Assembly (NCBI RefSeq): GCF_003752405.1
Contig: NZ_RKHK01000001.1
Coordinates: forward strand, 310,001 to 374,000
Direction of reading: 5' to 3'
Origin: Bogoriella caseilytica
GTDB lineage: Bacteria > Actinomycetota > Actinomycetes > Actinomycetales > Actinomycetaceae
DNA length: 64,000 bases
Position numbers and translations under genes: made by a program. Below are positions 16,971-25,494 of the stretch, in pieces (position 1 is the stretch's first letter; the number at the start of each line of letters is the position of its first letter). Under the pieces are notes generated by a model. It was given only the letters and a program-made list of their open reading frames with translations. It was not told the origin of the DNA and ran no database searches.

Positions 16971-19727
16971 GTGAGCACCACGACCCGAGCCATGGCGAGG
17001 CCCCCAGCGGCCGCCACGCCCACCACGACAGCCAGCGAAGAGGTTGACGCCCTCGTCCAGCGCGGCCTGGCGGCCCTGTCCGCGTATGCCTCCTTCGATC
17101 AGGAGAGTATCGACCACATCGTCAAGAAGGCGTCGGTCGCCGCCCTGCACGAACACGGCAACTTGGCGCTCCTGGCCGTGGAGGAGACCGGCCGCGGGGT
17201 CTTCGAGGACAAGACCACGAAGAACATCTTCGCCTGCGAGCACGTCACCCATTCGATGGCCGGCATGAAGACCGTCGGTGTCATCAGCCGTGATGAGCTC
17301 CGCGGCATCGTCGAAGTCGCAGACCCGGTGGGCGTCGTCGCGGGCGTCACCCCCGTCACCAACCCGACGTCCACCACGATCTTCAAGGCGCTGATCGCTC
17401 TGAAGACCCGCAACCCCATCGTCTTCGGCTTCCACCCTCACGCACAGCAGTGCTCGGTGGCGGCAGCCCGGATCGTGCGTGACGCTGCCGTGGCCTCAGG
17501 GGCGCCGGAGGACTGCATCCAGTGGATCGAACACCCCTCGGTGGAGGCCACCGCCGAGCTGATGAACCACCCCGGGGTCTCGATGGTGCTCGCCACGGGC
17601 GGCGCCGGCATGGTCCGAGCCGCGTACTCCACCGGCAAGCCGGCGCTGGGCGTCGGCGCCGGGAACGTGCCTGCCTACGTGGAGAAGTCAGCGAAGCTCG
17701 GCCAGGCTGTGAACGACATCGTGCTCTCCAAGGGATTCGACAACGGCATGGTCTGCGCCTCGGAGCAGGCGGTGATCATCGACAACGAGATCTACGACGA
17801 AACCTTGGCGGAGTTCGCCAAGATGCACGCCTACCTGGTCACCCCGGAGGAGAAGGCGAAGCTCGAGCAGCTGATCTTCGGCGCCACCGCGACCTCGGAG
17901 AACTGCGCCAACGCCAAGCTCAACGCAGGCGTGGTGGGTCAATCAGCTCAGTGGATCGCGGAACAGGCCGGATTCTCCATCCCGGACGACACCTCCATCC
18001 TGCTGGCTGAGATCTCCGGCGTGGGACCCCAGGAGCCACTCAGCCGCGAGAAGCTCACCCCGGTGCTGGCGGTGCTGCGCTCGAAGTCCACCGAGCACGG
18101 CATCCGGCTGGCGGAAAAGATGGTGGAGTTCGATGGTCTCGGTCACTCGGCGGCCATCCACACCCAGGACAAAGATCTGACCGAGCGCTTCGGGAACGCC
18201 GTCAAAGCCGTCAGGGTGCTGTGGAACCAGCCCGCTGCCCTCGGCGGCATCGGCGACATCTACAACGCCCTGATCCCCTCGCTCACGCTGGGATGCGGCT
18301 CCTACGGCCACAACTCGGTCTCCAACAACGTCTCGGCACTCAACCTCATCAACGTCAAGCGGATCGCGAGGCGGAACAACAACATGCAGTGGTTCAAGGT
18401 TCCCGCCAAGACGTATTTCGAGCCGAACGCCATCCAGTACCTGGCTGATATGAACGGCGTGGACCGGGTGACGGTCGTGACCGACCGCGTCATGAGCCAG
18501 CTCGGCATCGTCGACAAGGTGCTCGACGTCCTCCACCGCCGCGAGCAGAAAGTGGCCGTCCAGATCATCGACACGGTCGAACCCGAGCCGAGCGTGGAAA
18601 CGGTCGAGCGCGGGGCCGACCTGATGCGTGATCACCGCCCGGACACCATCATCGCCATCGGCGGCGGCTCCCCCATGGACGCCGCCAAGGTCATGTGGTT
18701 GAAGTACGAGCACCCAGAACTCGACTTCGCCGACCTGCGCGAGAAGTTCTTCGACGTCCGCAAGCGCGCCTTCCAGTACCCCATGCTGGGCAAGCTGGCC
18801 CAGCTGGTCTGCATCCCGACGTCCTCGGGCACCGGCGCCGAGGTCACACCGTTCGCGGTGATCTCCGACCACGCCACCGGATTCAAGTACCCGCTAGCCG
18901 ACTATGCCCTCACGCCCACGGTGGCCATCATCGACCCGATGCTCACCGCCTCGATGCCGGCAAACCTCGCCGCGGACTCCGGCATGGACGCCCTCACCCA
19001 CGCCACCGAGGCCTACGTGAGCGTCTATGCCAACGACTTCACCGACGGCATGGCCCTGCACGCGATCAAGCTGGTCTTCGAGAACATCGAGCAGTCCGTC
19101 AACGGCGTGGGCGACGTCACCAAGGCGCGCGAGAAAATGCACAACGCCGCCACGATCGCCGGCATGGCGTTCGGGAACGCCTTCCTCGGCATCGTCCACG
19201 CGATGTCGCACACGGTCGGGGCCACCTTCAAACTGGTGCACGGCCGAACGAATGCGATGCTCCTGCCTTACGCCATCCGCTACAACGGGCAGGTCTCCGG
19301 CAAGGTGACCGGCTGGCCGAAGGCGGAACGCTACATCGCCCCGGAGCGCTTCCAGGAGATCGCGAAGCACCTGGGCCTGCCCGCCTCCACACCGGAGGAG
19401 GGCGTCGAGTCCTACGCTCGGGCGGTGCGCGACCTCGCCGACCGGATCGGCGTCGAGAGCTCCTTCGCCGCCCAGGGCGTACCGGAGAAGGCCTACATCG
19501 GTGACTTGGACACCCTCGCCATGCGCGCTTACGAAGACCAGTGCGCTCCGGCCAACCCCCGGCTGCCCATGCTCCAGGATATGAAGGACATCATGGTGGC
19601 CGCGTACTACGACATCTCCCAGGAGGAGGTGGCCAAGCAGCGCAAGGCGGGCGTGGCGTACGTGGACATGAACCCGACGCGTCAGGCCGCTGCGAAGCCG
19701 AAGCAGAAGGCTTCCACGGCCAGCTGA
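16971..19727 (+). CDS. adhE: Bifunctional acetaldehyde-CoA/alcohol dehydrogenase
   Basis: AdhE converts acetyl-CoA to acetaldehyde and then ethanol, re-oxidising two NADH in fermentation; it forms long filaments (spirosomes) in the cytoplasm. The 918-residue protein has an N-terminal aldehyde dehydrogenase domain with catalytic cysteine in NGMVCASEQAVI, a linker, and a C-terminal iron-dependent alcohol dehydrogenase domain with AIGGGSPMDAAK, DSGMDALTHATEAYVS and the metal-ligand histidines in GIVHAMSHTVGATFKLVHGR. The GTG at 16971 is preceded by GAGGGG at 7 bases; an ATG-like start at 16941 is possible. Indicates anaerobic or oxygen-limited metabolism. Confidence 0.95.
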   Translation: MSTTTRAMARPPAAATPTTTASEEVDALVQRGLAALSAYASFDQESIDHIVKKASVAALHEHGNLALLAVEETGRGVFEDKTTKNIFACEHVTHSMAGMKTVGVISRDELRGIVEVADPVGVVAGVTPVTNPTSTTIFKALIALKTRNPIVFGFHPHAQQCSVAAARIVRDAAVASGAPEDCIQWIEHPSVEATAELMNHPGVSMVLATGGAGMVRAAYSTGKPALGVGAGNVPAYVEKSAKLGQAVNDIVLSKGFDNGMVCASEQAVIIDNEIYDETLAEFAKMHAYLVTPEEKAKLEQLIFGATATSENCANAKLNAGVVGQSAQWIAEQAGFSIPDDTSILLAEISGVGPQEPLSREKLTPVLAVLRSKSTEHGIRLAEKMVEFDGLGHSAAIHTQDKDLTERFGNAVKAVRVLWNQPAALGGIGDIYNALIPSLTLGCGSYGHNSVSNNVSALNLINVKRIARRNNNMQWFKVPAKTYFEPNAIQYLADMNGVDRVTVVTDRVMSQLGIVDKVLDVLHRREQKVAVQIIDTVEPEPSVETVERGADLMRDHRPDTIIAIGGGSPMDAAKVMWLKYEHPELDFADLREKFFDVRKRAFQYPMLGKLAQLVCIPTSSGTGAEVTPFAVISDHATGFKYPLADYALTPTVAIIDPMLTASMPANLAADSGMDALTHATEAYVSVYANDFTDGMALHAIKLVFENIEQSVNGVGDVTKAREKMHNAATIAGMAFGNAFLGIVHAMSHTVGATFKLVHGRTNAMLLPYAIRYNGQVSGKVTGWPKAERYIAPERFQEIAKHLGLPASTPEEGVESYARAVRDLADRIGVESSFAAQGVPEKAYIGDLDTLAMRAYEDQCAPANPRLPMLQDMKDIMVAAYYDISQEEVAKQRKAGVAYVDMNPTRQAAAKPKQKASTAS

Positions 19728-19738
19728 GCGACCAGATG

Positions 19739-19779
19739 CCCAGGCCCCCCTTGCCGCGGCGCGGCAAGGGGGGCCTGGG
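19739..19779. terminator. Perfect 19-bp hairpin between adhE and leuD
   Basis: Arms at 19739-19757 and 19761-19779 are exactly complementary with a 3-base loop (GGC). It lies between the convergent adhE and leuD genes and would act in both directions. There is no U-run, as often in actinobacterial terminators. Confidence 0.85.
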
Positions 19780-19796
19780 TTCTCGCTGCCGAGCGC

Positions 19797-20483
19797 TCAG
19801 CTCAGCGGCACATCGGCATTCGCGGGCAAGCCTTCGCCCGTGCCGAGGCCGGCCGGGCGCGCCGCCATGATGTGCACCGGGGGCAGGTGCTTCGCGGGCA
19901 GCGTGGTCGGCCGCCATCCAGCACGGCTCGCCTCGAAGGAGGTGATGTGCTCCTCCTGCTGCAGGGTCAGGCTGATGTCGTCCAGGCCTTCCATCAGGCG
20001 CCAGCGAGTGTAGTCGTCAATCTCGAAGGTGCAGTGCACATCGCCGGCCACCACCGTCTTGTGCTCGAGATCCACGGTGATCTGCGTGCCCGGTTCGGAT
20101 TCGAGCACCTTCCACAGCATCTCGGCGTCCTCCTGGGAGACGACACCGGCCACCAGGCCTTCCTTACCGGCGTTGCCGCGGAAGATGTCGGCGAACTTCG
20201 GGGAGAGCACCACCCGGAAGCCGTAGTCCTTCAGAGCCCACACCGCGTGCTGACGCGAGGAGCCGGTGCCGAAGTCCGGGCCGGCCACAAGCACCGAACC
20301 CTGGCTGTAGGCGGGCTGGTTCAGGACGAAGCCGTCGTTGCCTCGCCAGGCGGCGAAGAGCGCATCCTCGAAGCCGGTCCGTGTGACGCGCTTGAGGTAG
20401 ACGGCCGGGATGATCTGGTCGGTGTCCACGTTCGACTGCCGCAGCGGCACGCCGATGCCCGTGTGCGTGATGACCTTTTCCAT
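19797..20483 (-). CDS. leuD: 3-isopropylmalate dehydratase small subunit
   Basis: LeuD, 228 residues, forms the isomerase with LeuC that converts 2-isopropylmalate to 3-isopropylmalate in leucine synthesis. It shows [16 protein letters not shown] near the N-terminus, [17 protein letters not shown], and [17 protein letters not shown], all family hallmarks. The gene follows leuC by 25 bases with an AAGGAG-type ribosome-binding site, so the two are one operon. The C-terminal 30 residues after [12 protein letters not shown] are longer than in E. coli. Confidence 0.95.
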   Translation of the reverse strand: MEKVITHTGIGVPLRQSNVDTDQIIPAVYLKRVTRTGFEDALFAAWRGNDGFVLNQPAYSQGSVLVAGPDFGTGSSRQHAVWALKDYGFRVVLSPKFADIFRGNAGKEGLVAGVVSQEDAEMLWKVLESEPGTQITVDLEHKTVVAGDVHCTFEIDDYTRWRLMEGLDDISLTLQQEEHITSFEASRAGWRPTTLPAKHLPPVHIMAARPAGLGTGEGLPANADVPLS

Positions 20484-20508
20484 GTCGGTTCTCCTTCTCA
20501 GCCGGCGC

Positions 20509-21936
20509 TCAGACCATGGCCGGCTCGCGCACCGGCTCCAGGTCAGTCGGGGTGGACAGGGTGCCGCGTACCGCCGTGGCGGCCGCGACCAGTGGCGAGA
20601 CGAGGTGGGTGCGCCCGCCCTTGCCCTGCCGACCTTCGAAGTTGCGGTTCGAGGTGGAGGCGGCGCGCTGACCGGGGGTGAGCTGGTCGGGGTTCATGCC
20701 CAGGCACATCGAGCACCCAGCATTGCGCCACTCCGCGCCGAAGGCCTCGATGACCTTGTCCAGCCCCTCGGCTTCAGCCTGCAACCGCACCCGCGCGGAA
20801 CCGGGCACCACAAGAACCTGAACGTCCGGAGCTTTCTGCCGGCCCTTGATGACGTCGGCGAAGGCACGCAGGTCCTCGATCCGGCCGTTGGTACATGAAC
20901 CCATGAAGACGACGTCCACCGGGATCTCGCGCAGCGGCGTCCCGGGCTTGAGGTCCATGTACTCCAGCGCCCGCTCGGCAGCGCGACGTTCGGACTCATC
21001 CGCGATATCGACCGGATCGGGCACATGAGCGGAGAGCGGCAGTCCCTGACCGGGGTTGGTGCCCCAGGTGACAAAGGGTTCGAGTTCACTGGCGTTCAAG
21101 GTGACCTCGGCGTCGAAGACGGCGTCATCGTCGGAGCGCAGCGTCTTCCAGTACGCCACCGCCTCCTCCCAGTCCTGCCCCTCCGGGGCGTGGGGGCGGC
21201 CCTGGATGTACTCGAAGGTGATCTCGTCCGGGGCGATCATGCCGGCGCGGGCGCCTGCCTCGATGGACATGTTGCAGATGGTCATCCGCGCTTCCATCGA
21301 GAGCTTGCGAATGGCCTCGCCCCGGTACTCCAGGACATAACCCTGGCCGCCGCCGGTGCCGATCTTGGCAATGATGGCCAGGATGATGTCCTTGGCGGTG
21401 GTGCCCGGCTTCAACTCTCCGTCGACGTTGATCGCCATGGTCTTGAAGGGGGTGAGCGGCAGGGTCTGGGTGGCCAGCACGTGCTCCACCTCAGACGTAC
21501 CGATGCCGAAGGCCAGCGCACCGAAGGCGCCATGGGTCGAGGTGTGGGAGTCGCCGCACACCACGGTCAGGCCCGGCATGGTCAGGCCGAGCTGCGGCCC
21601 GACCACGTGCACGATGCCCTGATCGGCGTCACCCAGGGAATGCAGCCGCACGCCGAACTCCTCGGCGTTGGTCCGCAGAGTCTGGATCTGGGTGCGCGAG
21701 GTCGGATCGGCGATGGGCCGGTCGATGTTCAGCGTGGGGGTGTTGTGGTCCTCGGTGGCGATGGTGAGATCGGGACGGCGCACGGGGCGCCCCGCCAGGC
21801 GCAGACCTTCGAAAGCCTGCGGGCTGGTGACCTCGTGCACGAGGTGCAGATCGATGTAGAGGAGGTCGGGAGCGCCCCTCTCCCCTTCACGCACGACGTG
21901 CGCGTCCCAGACCTTTTCGGCCAGCGTTCCGCTCAT
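20509..21936 (-). CDS. leuC: 3-isopropylmalate dehydratase large subunit
   Basis: LeuC, 475 residues, carries the catalytic [4Fe-4S] cluster. Cluster cysteines are visible in [16 protein letters not shown] and [14 protein letters not shown]; the aconitase-type motif [33 protein letters not shown] is intact. AGGAG lies before the ATG. The gene is divergent from an IclR regulator with 107 bases between the starts, the arrangement of leuCD with LtbR/NdgR in other actinobacteria, which suggests repression by that protein. Confidence 0.96.
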   Translation of the reverse strand: MSGTLAEKVWDAHVVREGERGAPDLLYIDLHLVHEVTSPQAFEGLRLAGRPVRRPDLTIATEDHNTPTLNIDRPIADPTSRTQIQTLRTNAEEFGVRLHSLGDADQGIVHVVGPQLGLTMPGLTVVCGDSHTSTHGAFGALAFGIGTSEVEHVLATQTLPLTPFKTMAINVDGELKPGTTAKDIILAIIAKIGTGGGQGYVLEYRGEAIRKLSMEARMTICNMSIEAGARAGMIAPDEITFEYIQGRPHAPEGQDWEEAVAYWKTLRSDDDAVFDAEVTLNASELEPFVTWGTNPGQGLPLSAHVPDPVDIADESERRAAERALEYMDLKPGTPLREIPVDVVFMGSCTNGRIEDLRAFADVIKGRQKAPDVQVLVVPGSARVRLQAEAEGLDKVIEAFGAEWRNAGCSMCLGMNPDQLTPGQRAASTSNRNFEGRQGKGGRTHLVSPLVAAATAVRGTLSTPTDLEPVREPAMV

Positions 21937-22013
21937 CTCACTTGCTCCTTCTCGTTATCGTGCAGATCGTCGCCTGCCGTGCCAGCGCGATCACAACGCT
22001 TCACCTCTTGCCG

Positions 22014-22028
22014 TCTCAGGCGCTGAGA
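22014..22028. promoter_or_regulatory. Inverted repeat in the leuC/IclR intergenic region
   Basis: TCTCAG and CTGAGA form perfect 6-base arms around GCG. The repeat lies 15 bases before the IclR start and 77 bases before leuC, suitable for an IclR-family repressor to control both genes. The site is inferred from position and symmetry only. Confidence 0.5.
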
Positions 22029-22043
22029 TGAGAGTATCGCCCC

Positions 22044-22766
22044 ATGGACAACTCTAGCGGAGTCGGCGTACTTGACAAGGCGGCCACTGTCCTGAGCGCT
22101 CTGGAGGCCGGTCCGGCCACTCTCGCCCAGCTCGTGGCCACCACTCACCTCGCGCGGCCGACCGCGCATCGCCTCGCGGTGGCGCTGGAACATCACCGCC
22201 TCGTTTCCCGTGACATGCAGGGCCGGTTCGTGCTGGGTCCGCGGCTGGCGGAGCTCGCCTCCGCCGCCGGCGAGGACCGCCTACTCAGCGCCGCCGGGCC
22301 GGTCCTGACCGCCCTGCGAGACCACACCAATGAGTCCGCGCAGCTCTATCGCCGCCAGGGAGACCAGCGCATCTGCGTGGCCGCGGCCGAACGTCAGATG
22401 GGCCTGCGCGATTCGATTCCCGTGGGGGCCACGCTCTCCATGCTCGCCGGTTCAGCCGCCCAGGTACTCCTCGCCTGGGAAGAACCGGACCGCCTGCACC
22501 GCGGTCTGCACGGCGCAGCCTTCACGGCCACTGCCCTCTCTCAGGTCCGCCGCCGCGGGTGGTCCCAGTCGGTCGGCGAACGCGAGCCGGGAGTGGCCTC
22601 GATCTCCGCGCCGGTGCGGGGGCCCTCGGGCCGGGTCATCGCTGCGGTCTCGGTCTCCGGGCCCGTTGAGCGCATGGGCCGCCAGCCGGGTCGTCTGCAC
22701 GGGGCCGCGGTCGTCGCAGCAGCCACTCGCCTCAGCGAGTTCCTCAAGCGCATCGACCAGGACTGA
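22044..22766 (+). CDS. IclR-family transcriptional regulator (NdgR/LtbR-like)
   Basis: DNA-binding regulator of 240 residues: an N-terminal winged helix with TLAQLVATTHLARPTAHRLAVALEHH as recognition region and a C-terminal effector-binding IclR domain. Divergent placement next to leuCD matches LtbR of Corynebacterium and NdgR of Streptomyces, which regulate leucine genes; that identity rests on context and overall similarity. A hairpin terminator follows at 22827. Confidence 0.85.
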   Translation: MDNSSGVGVLDKAATVLSALEAGPATLAQLVATTHLARPTAHRLAVALEHHRLVSRDMQGRFVLGPRLAELASAAGEDRLLSAAGPVLTALRDHTNESAQLYRRQGDQRICVAAAERQMGLRDSIPVGATLSMLAGSAAQVLLAWEEPDRLHRGLHGAAFTATALSQVRRRGWSQSVGEREPGVASISAPVRGPSGRVIAAVSVSGPVERMGRQPGRLHGAAVVAAATRLSEFLKRIDQD

Positions 22767-22826
22767 CCAACCCGTCGCGGCGTCTCGGCTCAGGCCAGGA
22801 AGCAATGCGCACTCCCCCACGCAGAA

Positions 22827-22856
22827 CGAAGGCCCCGGATCTCTCCGGGGCCTTCG
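22827..22856 (+). terminator. Hairpin terminator after the IclR gene
   Basis: CGAAGGCCCCGG (22827-22838) pairs perfectly with CCGGGGCCTTCG (22845-22856) across a 6-base loop. It sits 60 bases after the IclR stop. No strong U-run follows. The rest of the interval up to 23013 is GC-rich with no gene that I can see. Confidence 0.8.
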
Positions 22857-23013
22857 TCATTCGCCCGGCCACTGCAGGCCTCTCCCGCATCACAGCGGCC
22901 GGGTCGATCGGGGGCGCTAGGACTGGCGCCCGGTTCTGCGGGCGGGTGATCGCCCGGTCTTGCAGGCCCGGAGGAGGGGTGGGAGCCGAGTATCCTCCGG
23001 GCCCGGTTCGTCG

Positions 23014-23033
23014 ACCTGCCCAGCGGGGCAGGT
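23014..23033 (-). terminator. Short hairpin downstream of the DoxX gene
   Basis: ACCTGCCC and GGGCAGGT form an 8-bp stem with a 4-base loop, starting 8 bases beyond the stop of the leftward DoxX gene. A plausible terminator but without a U-run. Confidence 0.5.
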
Positions 23034-23040
23034 GGTCGGC

Positions 23041-23592
23041 TCAGATGAGCCAGCGCTGCTTCTTCACCAGGTCGAGTTCCGCCCAGCGCTTGCCGAAGCC
23101 CAGCACACCGCCTGCAGCGGTCAGGCCCATGATGACCATGACGCCGGCGAGCATCAGGTGGTCATCGAAGATCGGGTTGGTGGCGATCGGCAGCGCGGCC
23201 AGGTACATGAAGAACAGCATCGCGGCGCCTGCCGCGGCGCCCACTCGCACACCGATGCCGAGCAGCATGGTCACGCCGATGCCGAGCAGTCCCAGCTGGA
23301 AGAGCCAGTCGAAGACCGTGATGCCGGCCATCGAGTTGAACAGGCCGCCGAAGGGCCCCTCGACGTTGCTCAGGTATCCCGTGGTCGGGCTGCCTCCGCG
23401 AATCCAGGCATTCTCCGCGGGAGTCGCGAACCCGAAGCCGAAGGTCTTGTCGATGAATGCCCAGAGGAAGTACCAACCCAGCATGATGCGGACCACGGCG
23501 ATCGCATATCCGCCGGCATCGCGCTGTGCCACGGTGCGTGGCCGGTCATGCGAGCTCGAGACGGGGGGGAGGGAGGCCTTGGTGGTGGTCAT
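23041..23592 (-). CDS. DoxX family membrane protein
   Basis: Membrane protein of 183 residues with four hydrophobic helices and the DoxX pattern (RIMLGWYFLWAFIDKTFGFGF, LLGIGVTMLLGIGVRVGAAAGAAMLFFMYL). DoxX relatives occur in terminal oxidase and redox-stress complexes, but the role of this subgroup is not established. The ATG at 23592 has AAGGA at 8 bases; the frame upstream of it is not conserved. It is divergent from the DevR-like gene, so the two may share a redox-regulated control region. Confidence 0.75.
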   Translation of the reverse strand: MTTTKASLPPVSSSHDRPRTVAQRDAGGYAIAVVRIMLGWYFLWAFIDKTFGFGFATPAENAWIRGGSPTTGYLSNVEGPFGGLFNSMAGITVFDWLFQLGLLGIGVTMLLGIGVRVGAAAGAAMLFFMYLAALPIATNPIFDDHLMLAGVMVIMGLTAAGGVLGFGKRWAELDLVKKQRWLI

Positions 23593-23706
23593 GGAACTGG
23601 TCCTTTCCGGATGGGCCCGGGTCACCGGACCGGCGCCTCTTTGGCGTCACTGCAATAGTTCCAAGGCGCGCCCTCGGTGCCCTCGGGCGGAAGTCCTGAC
23701 GGGGCC

Positions 23707-23720
23707 GGGACCTTTGGGCA
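23707..23720 (+). promoter_or_regulatory. DosR-box-like motif upstream of the devR-like gene
   Basis: GGGACCTTTGGGCA matches the mycobacterial DosR core GGGACTWWAGTCCC at 9 of 14 positions. It ends 57 bases before the start of the DevR-like gene and lies between it and the divergent DoxX gene. Autoregulation is known for DosR; here it is an inference. Confidence 0.4.
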
Positions 23721-23777
23721 AGCAGGTCAGGACCATGGAGAAGCCATGGCCGCCCTGCGCGGCGTACCGTGGCGGGT

Positions 23778-24449
23778 ATGACCATTCGCGTATTCGTTCT
23801 CGACGACCATGAGGTCGTCCGCCGGGGTGTGATGGCCATGCTGGACGCCCAGGAGGACATCGAGATCGTCGGCGAGGCCGGCACGGCCGCCCAGGCCATC
23901 GCTCGGATCCCTGCACTGCGCCCGGACGTGGCCATCCTCGATGTCCGCCTGCCCGACGGCGACGGCATCACTGTGTGCCGCGAGGTGCGCTCGCGTGTGC
24001 CGGAGCTGAAGTGCCTCATGCTGACCTCTTTCGCGGATGATGAAGCTCTCTTCGACGCGGTGATGGCGGGCGCCTCCGGATATGTGCTCAAGCAGATCCA
24101 CGGCACCGATCTCGTGGGCGCCGTGCGCACCTTGGCTGAGGGGCGAGCTCTGCTCGACCCGGAATCCACCGTGCGGATGATGCATCGACTGCGGGAGCGT
24201 GGCGCGACCCCGACCGATCCGCTGGCCTCGCTCTCGGACCGCGAGCGCGAGGTGCTCGATCTCATTGGGCACGGGCACACCAACCGCGAGATCGGCGAGC
24301 AGTTGTTCCTGGCGGAGAAGACCGTGAAGAACCACGTCACGTCGCTGCTGAACAAGCTGGACATGCGTCGCCGCACCGAGGCTGCGGCGCTCTCCGCCCG
24401 CTTGCGGGCCACGGCGGTTCCGGACCGCCGCGCCAGCCACCTGGACTGA
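23778..24449 (+). CDS. DevR/DosR-like NarL-family response regulator
   Basis: Response regulator of 223 residues. The receiver holds Asp55 in VAILDVRLPDGDG; the C-terminal LuxR domain is LSDREREVLDLIGHGHTNREIGEQLFLAEKTVKNHVTSLLNKLDM. Segments such as VLDDHEVVRRG, DVRLPDG, LTSFADDEALFDAVMAGASGYVLKQI and FLAEKTVKNHV follow mycobacterial DevR (DosR) closely, which controls the hypoxia/NO/CO response. No kinase is adjacent; the GAF-type kinase at 33866-35026 is a candidate partner. The ATG follows TACCGT (23765-23770) by 7 bases, suggesting a leaderless mRNA. Confidence 0.85.
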   Translation: MTIRVFVLDDHEVVRRGVMAMLDAQEDIEIVGEAGTAAQAIARIPALRPDVAILDVRLPDGDGITVCREVRSRVPELKCLMLTSFADDEALFDAVMAGASGYVLKQIHGTDLVGAVRTLAEGRALLDPESTVRMMHRLRERGATPTDPLASLSDREREVLDLIGHGHTNREIGEQLFLAEKTVKNHVTSLLNKLDMRRRTEAAALSARLRATAVPDRRASHLD

Positions 24450-24538
24450 CTCCGTCCACCTCCGGCGCCCTGTGGCCGGACAAGCCGTCATCGTGTCACC
24501 TCCTTCCTGTCTGAGGCCCGGGCCTCTTCGGTGCGGGA

Positions 24539-24579
24539 CCCCGCCGGCTGTCGGTGGCGACTCCGCGCAACCGGCGGGG
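24539..24579 (-). terminator. Possible terminator of the frd operon
   Basis: CCCCGCCGG (24539-24547) pairs with CCGGCGGGG (24571-24579) over a 23-base loop, 12 bases beyond the frdD stop. A second perfect 14-base palindrome GAGGCCCGGGCCTC is at 24513-24526. The interval 24450-24590 otherwise holds nothing recognisable. Confidence 0.45.
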
Positions 24580-24590
24580 CGAGTGGGGTA

Positions 24591-24950
24591 CTAGGCAGTC
24601 AGCGCCAGGACCCAGCCGGCGGCCGGGATCAGGATCGCGATGCCGTAGATGGATGCCCGCACGATCTCGGGCGGATGCAGTCCCAGATCATGCAGCGCGT
24701 GGTAGCCACGGTGGCAGCAGTGCCACAGGATGATGCCGAGTGCGGCGCACACCGCGAAGGAAATCGCCGGATGGGTCAGCGCCCCGGAGAGTGCGGCGTA
24801 GGTCTGACCGGCGTCCCCGAAGACGCCGAAGGGGATGAGCAAGCCGAACACCACGACCAGCGCAGGCATCGTCACCACGGCGAGCTGCCCGCCGCCCGCG
24901 AAGATCGCCCACATCACCGATTCGTTGGTGCGGTTCTCCCAGCGCCTCAC
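24591..24950 (-). CDS. frdD: Fumarate reductase membrane subunit D
   Basis: Membrane anchor of quinol:fumarate reductase, 119 residues, the same length as E. coli FrdD, with three hydrophobic helices. It follows the E. coli pattern: a short polar start, ESVMWAIFAGGGQLAVVTMPALVVVFGLLIPFGVFG, and the HRGYHALHDLGLHPP segment matching HRMHHAMHDLKIH. The GTG at 24950 overlaps the frdC stop (GTGA). With FrdC it would bind menaquinol and anchor FrdAB. Last gene of the operon. Confidence 0.88.
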   Translation of the reverse strand: MRRWENRTNESVMWAIFAGGGQLAVVTMPALVVVFGLLIPFGVFGDAGQTYAALSGALTHPAISFAVCAALGIILWHCCHRGYHALHDLGLHPPEIVRASIYGIAILIPAAGWVLALTA

Positions 24951-25348
24951 GACGCACCTCCCAGGATCAGCCAGAACACCAACGCGGCGGCGACGGCAGC
25001 GAGCGCCAGGTACTGGGCCGCGATGATCCATCCGTCGCCCAAGTAGGACCGCCCGAGGCGGACCTTGACGATCTTCGGCGCCGCAGCGAACCAGGTCACC
25101 GCGTGCACGATCGTCATGGCCAGGGCAAGGACGATCAGGGCGACGTTGACCGGGTGGACCTGCAGCCTCAGCCACCACTCCCACGCCTGCGGCCCGAGGT
25201 GCAGGGCCACCAGGCCCACCACGAGGTCGAGGACGAAGAAGCCGACCACGAAGCTGGACACTTCGCGCAGGGCGTAGGCGCGGAACTCCCGCGAGCGCAG
25301 GAACCACAGCCGTGGCAGCGGACGGAAGTAGGGGCGCCGGTGACTCAT
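24947..25348 (-). CDS. frdC: Fumarate reductase membrane subunit C
   Basis: Membrane anchor of 133 residues with three helices. The N-terminus MSHRRPYFRPLPRLWFLRS aligns without gaps to E. coli FrdC, and Glu29 in ALREVSS is at the position of E. coli Glu29, which contacts menaquinone; APKIVKVRLG matches the conserved cytoplasmic segment. The frame stays open upstream to an ATG at 25498 that overlaps the frdB stop, but the extra 50 residues are unconserved and use rare codons (TTA, AGG, TTT, CGA), so the ATG at 25348 is preferred. No clear ribosome-binding site precedes it. Confidence 0.85.
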   Translation of the reverse strand: MSHRRPYFRPLPRLWFLRSREFRAYALREVSSFVVGFFVLDLVVGLVALHLGPQAWEWWLRLQVHPVNVALIVLALAMTIVHAVTWFAAAPKIVKVRLGRSYLGDGWIIAAQYLALAAVAAALVFWLILGGAS

Positions 25349-25494
25349 GGGTTGCCCGACGCCGCGCTCGTCGAGCACCGTCAGCACTCCGGAGTCGGCG
25401 TGCGCCGGAAACGCTCGCCTGGCGGCGCCAGTGGCGGGACGCTGGCCCCGGACCGCCCGCTGCGGTAAGGCCCTCGGCCTTGAGGTCGCGACGT

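Noticed and set aside
22857-23013. Possible tRNA or small RNA in the GC-rich interval before the DoxX gene
   Set aside because: Several short hairpins are visible, but there is no T-arm GGTTCRANTCC pattern, no anticodon arm and no cloverleaf.
22805-23812. 335-codon plus-strand frame over the DoxX gene
   Set aside because: Antisense to a conserved membrane protein, starts before a terminator hairpin, and reads as Arg/Pro-rich low-complexity sequence.
24513-24526. GAGGCCCGGGCCTC palindrome as an operator
   Set aside because: GC-only palindromes of this length are expected by chance in this DNA, and no promoter is adjacent.
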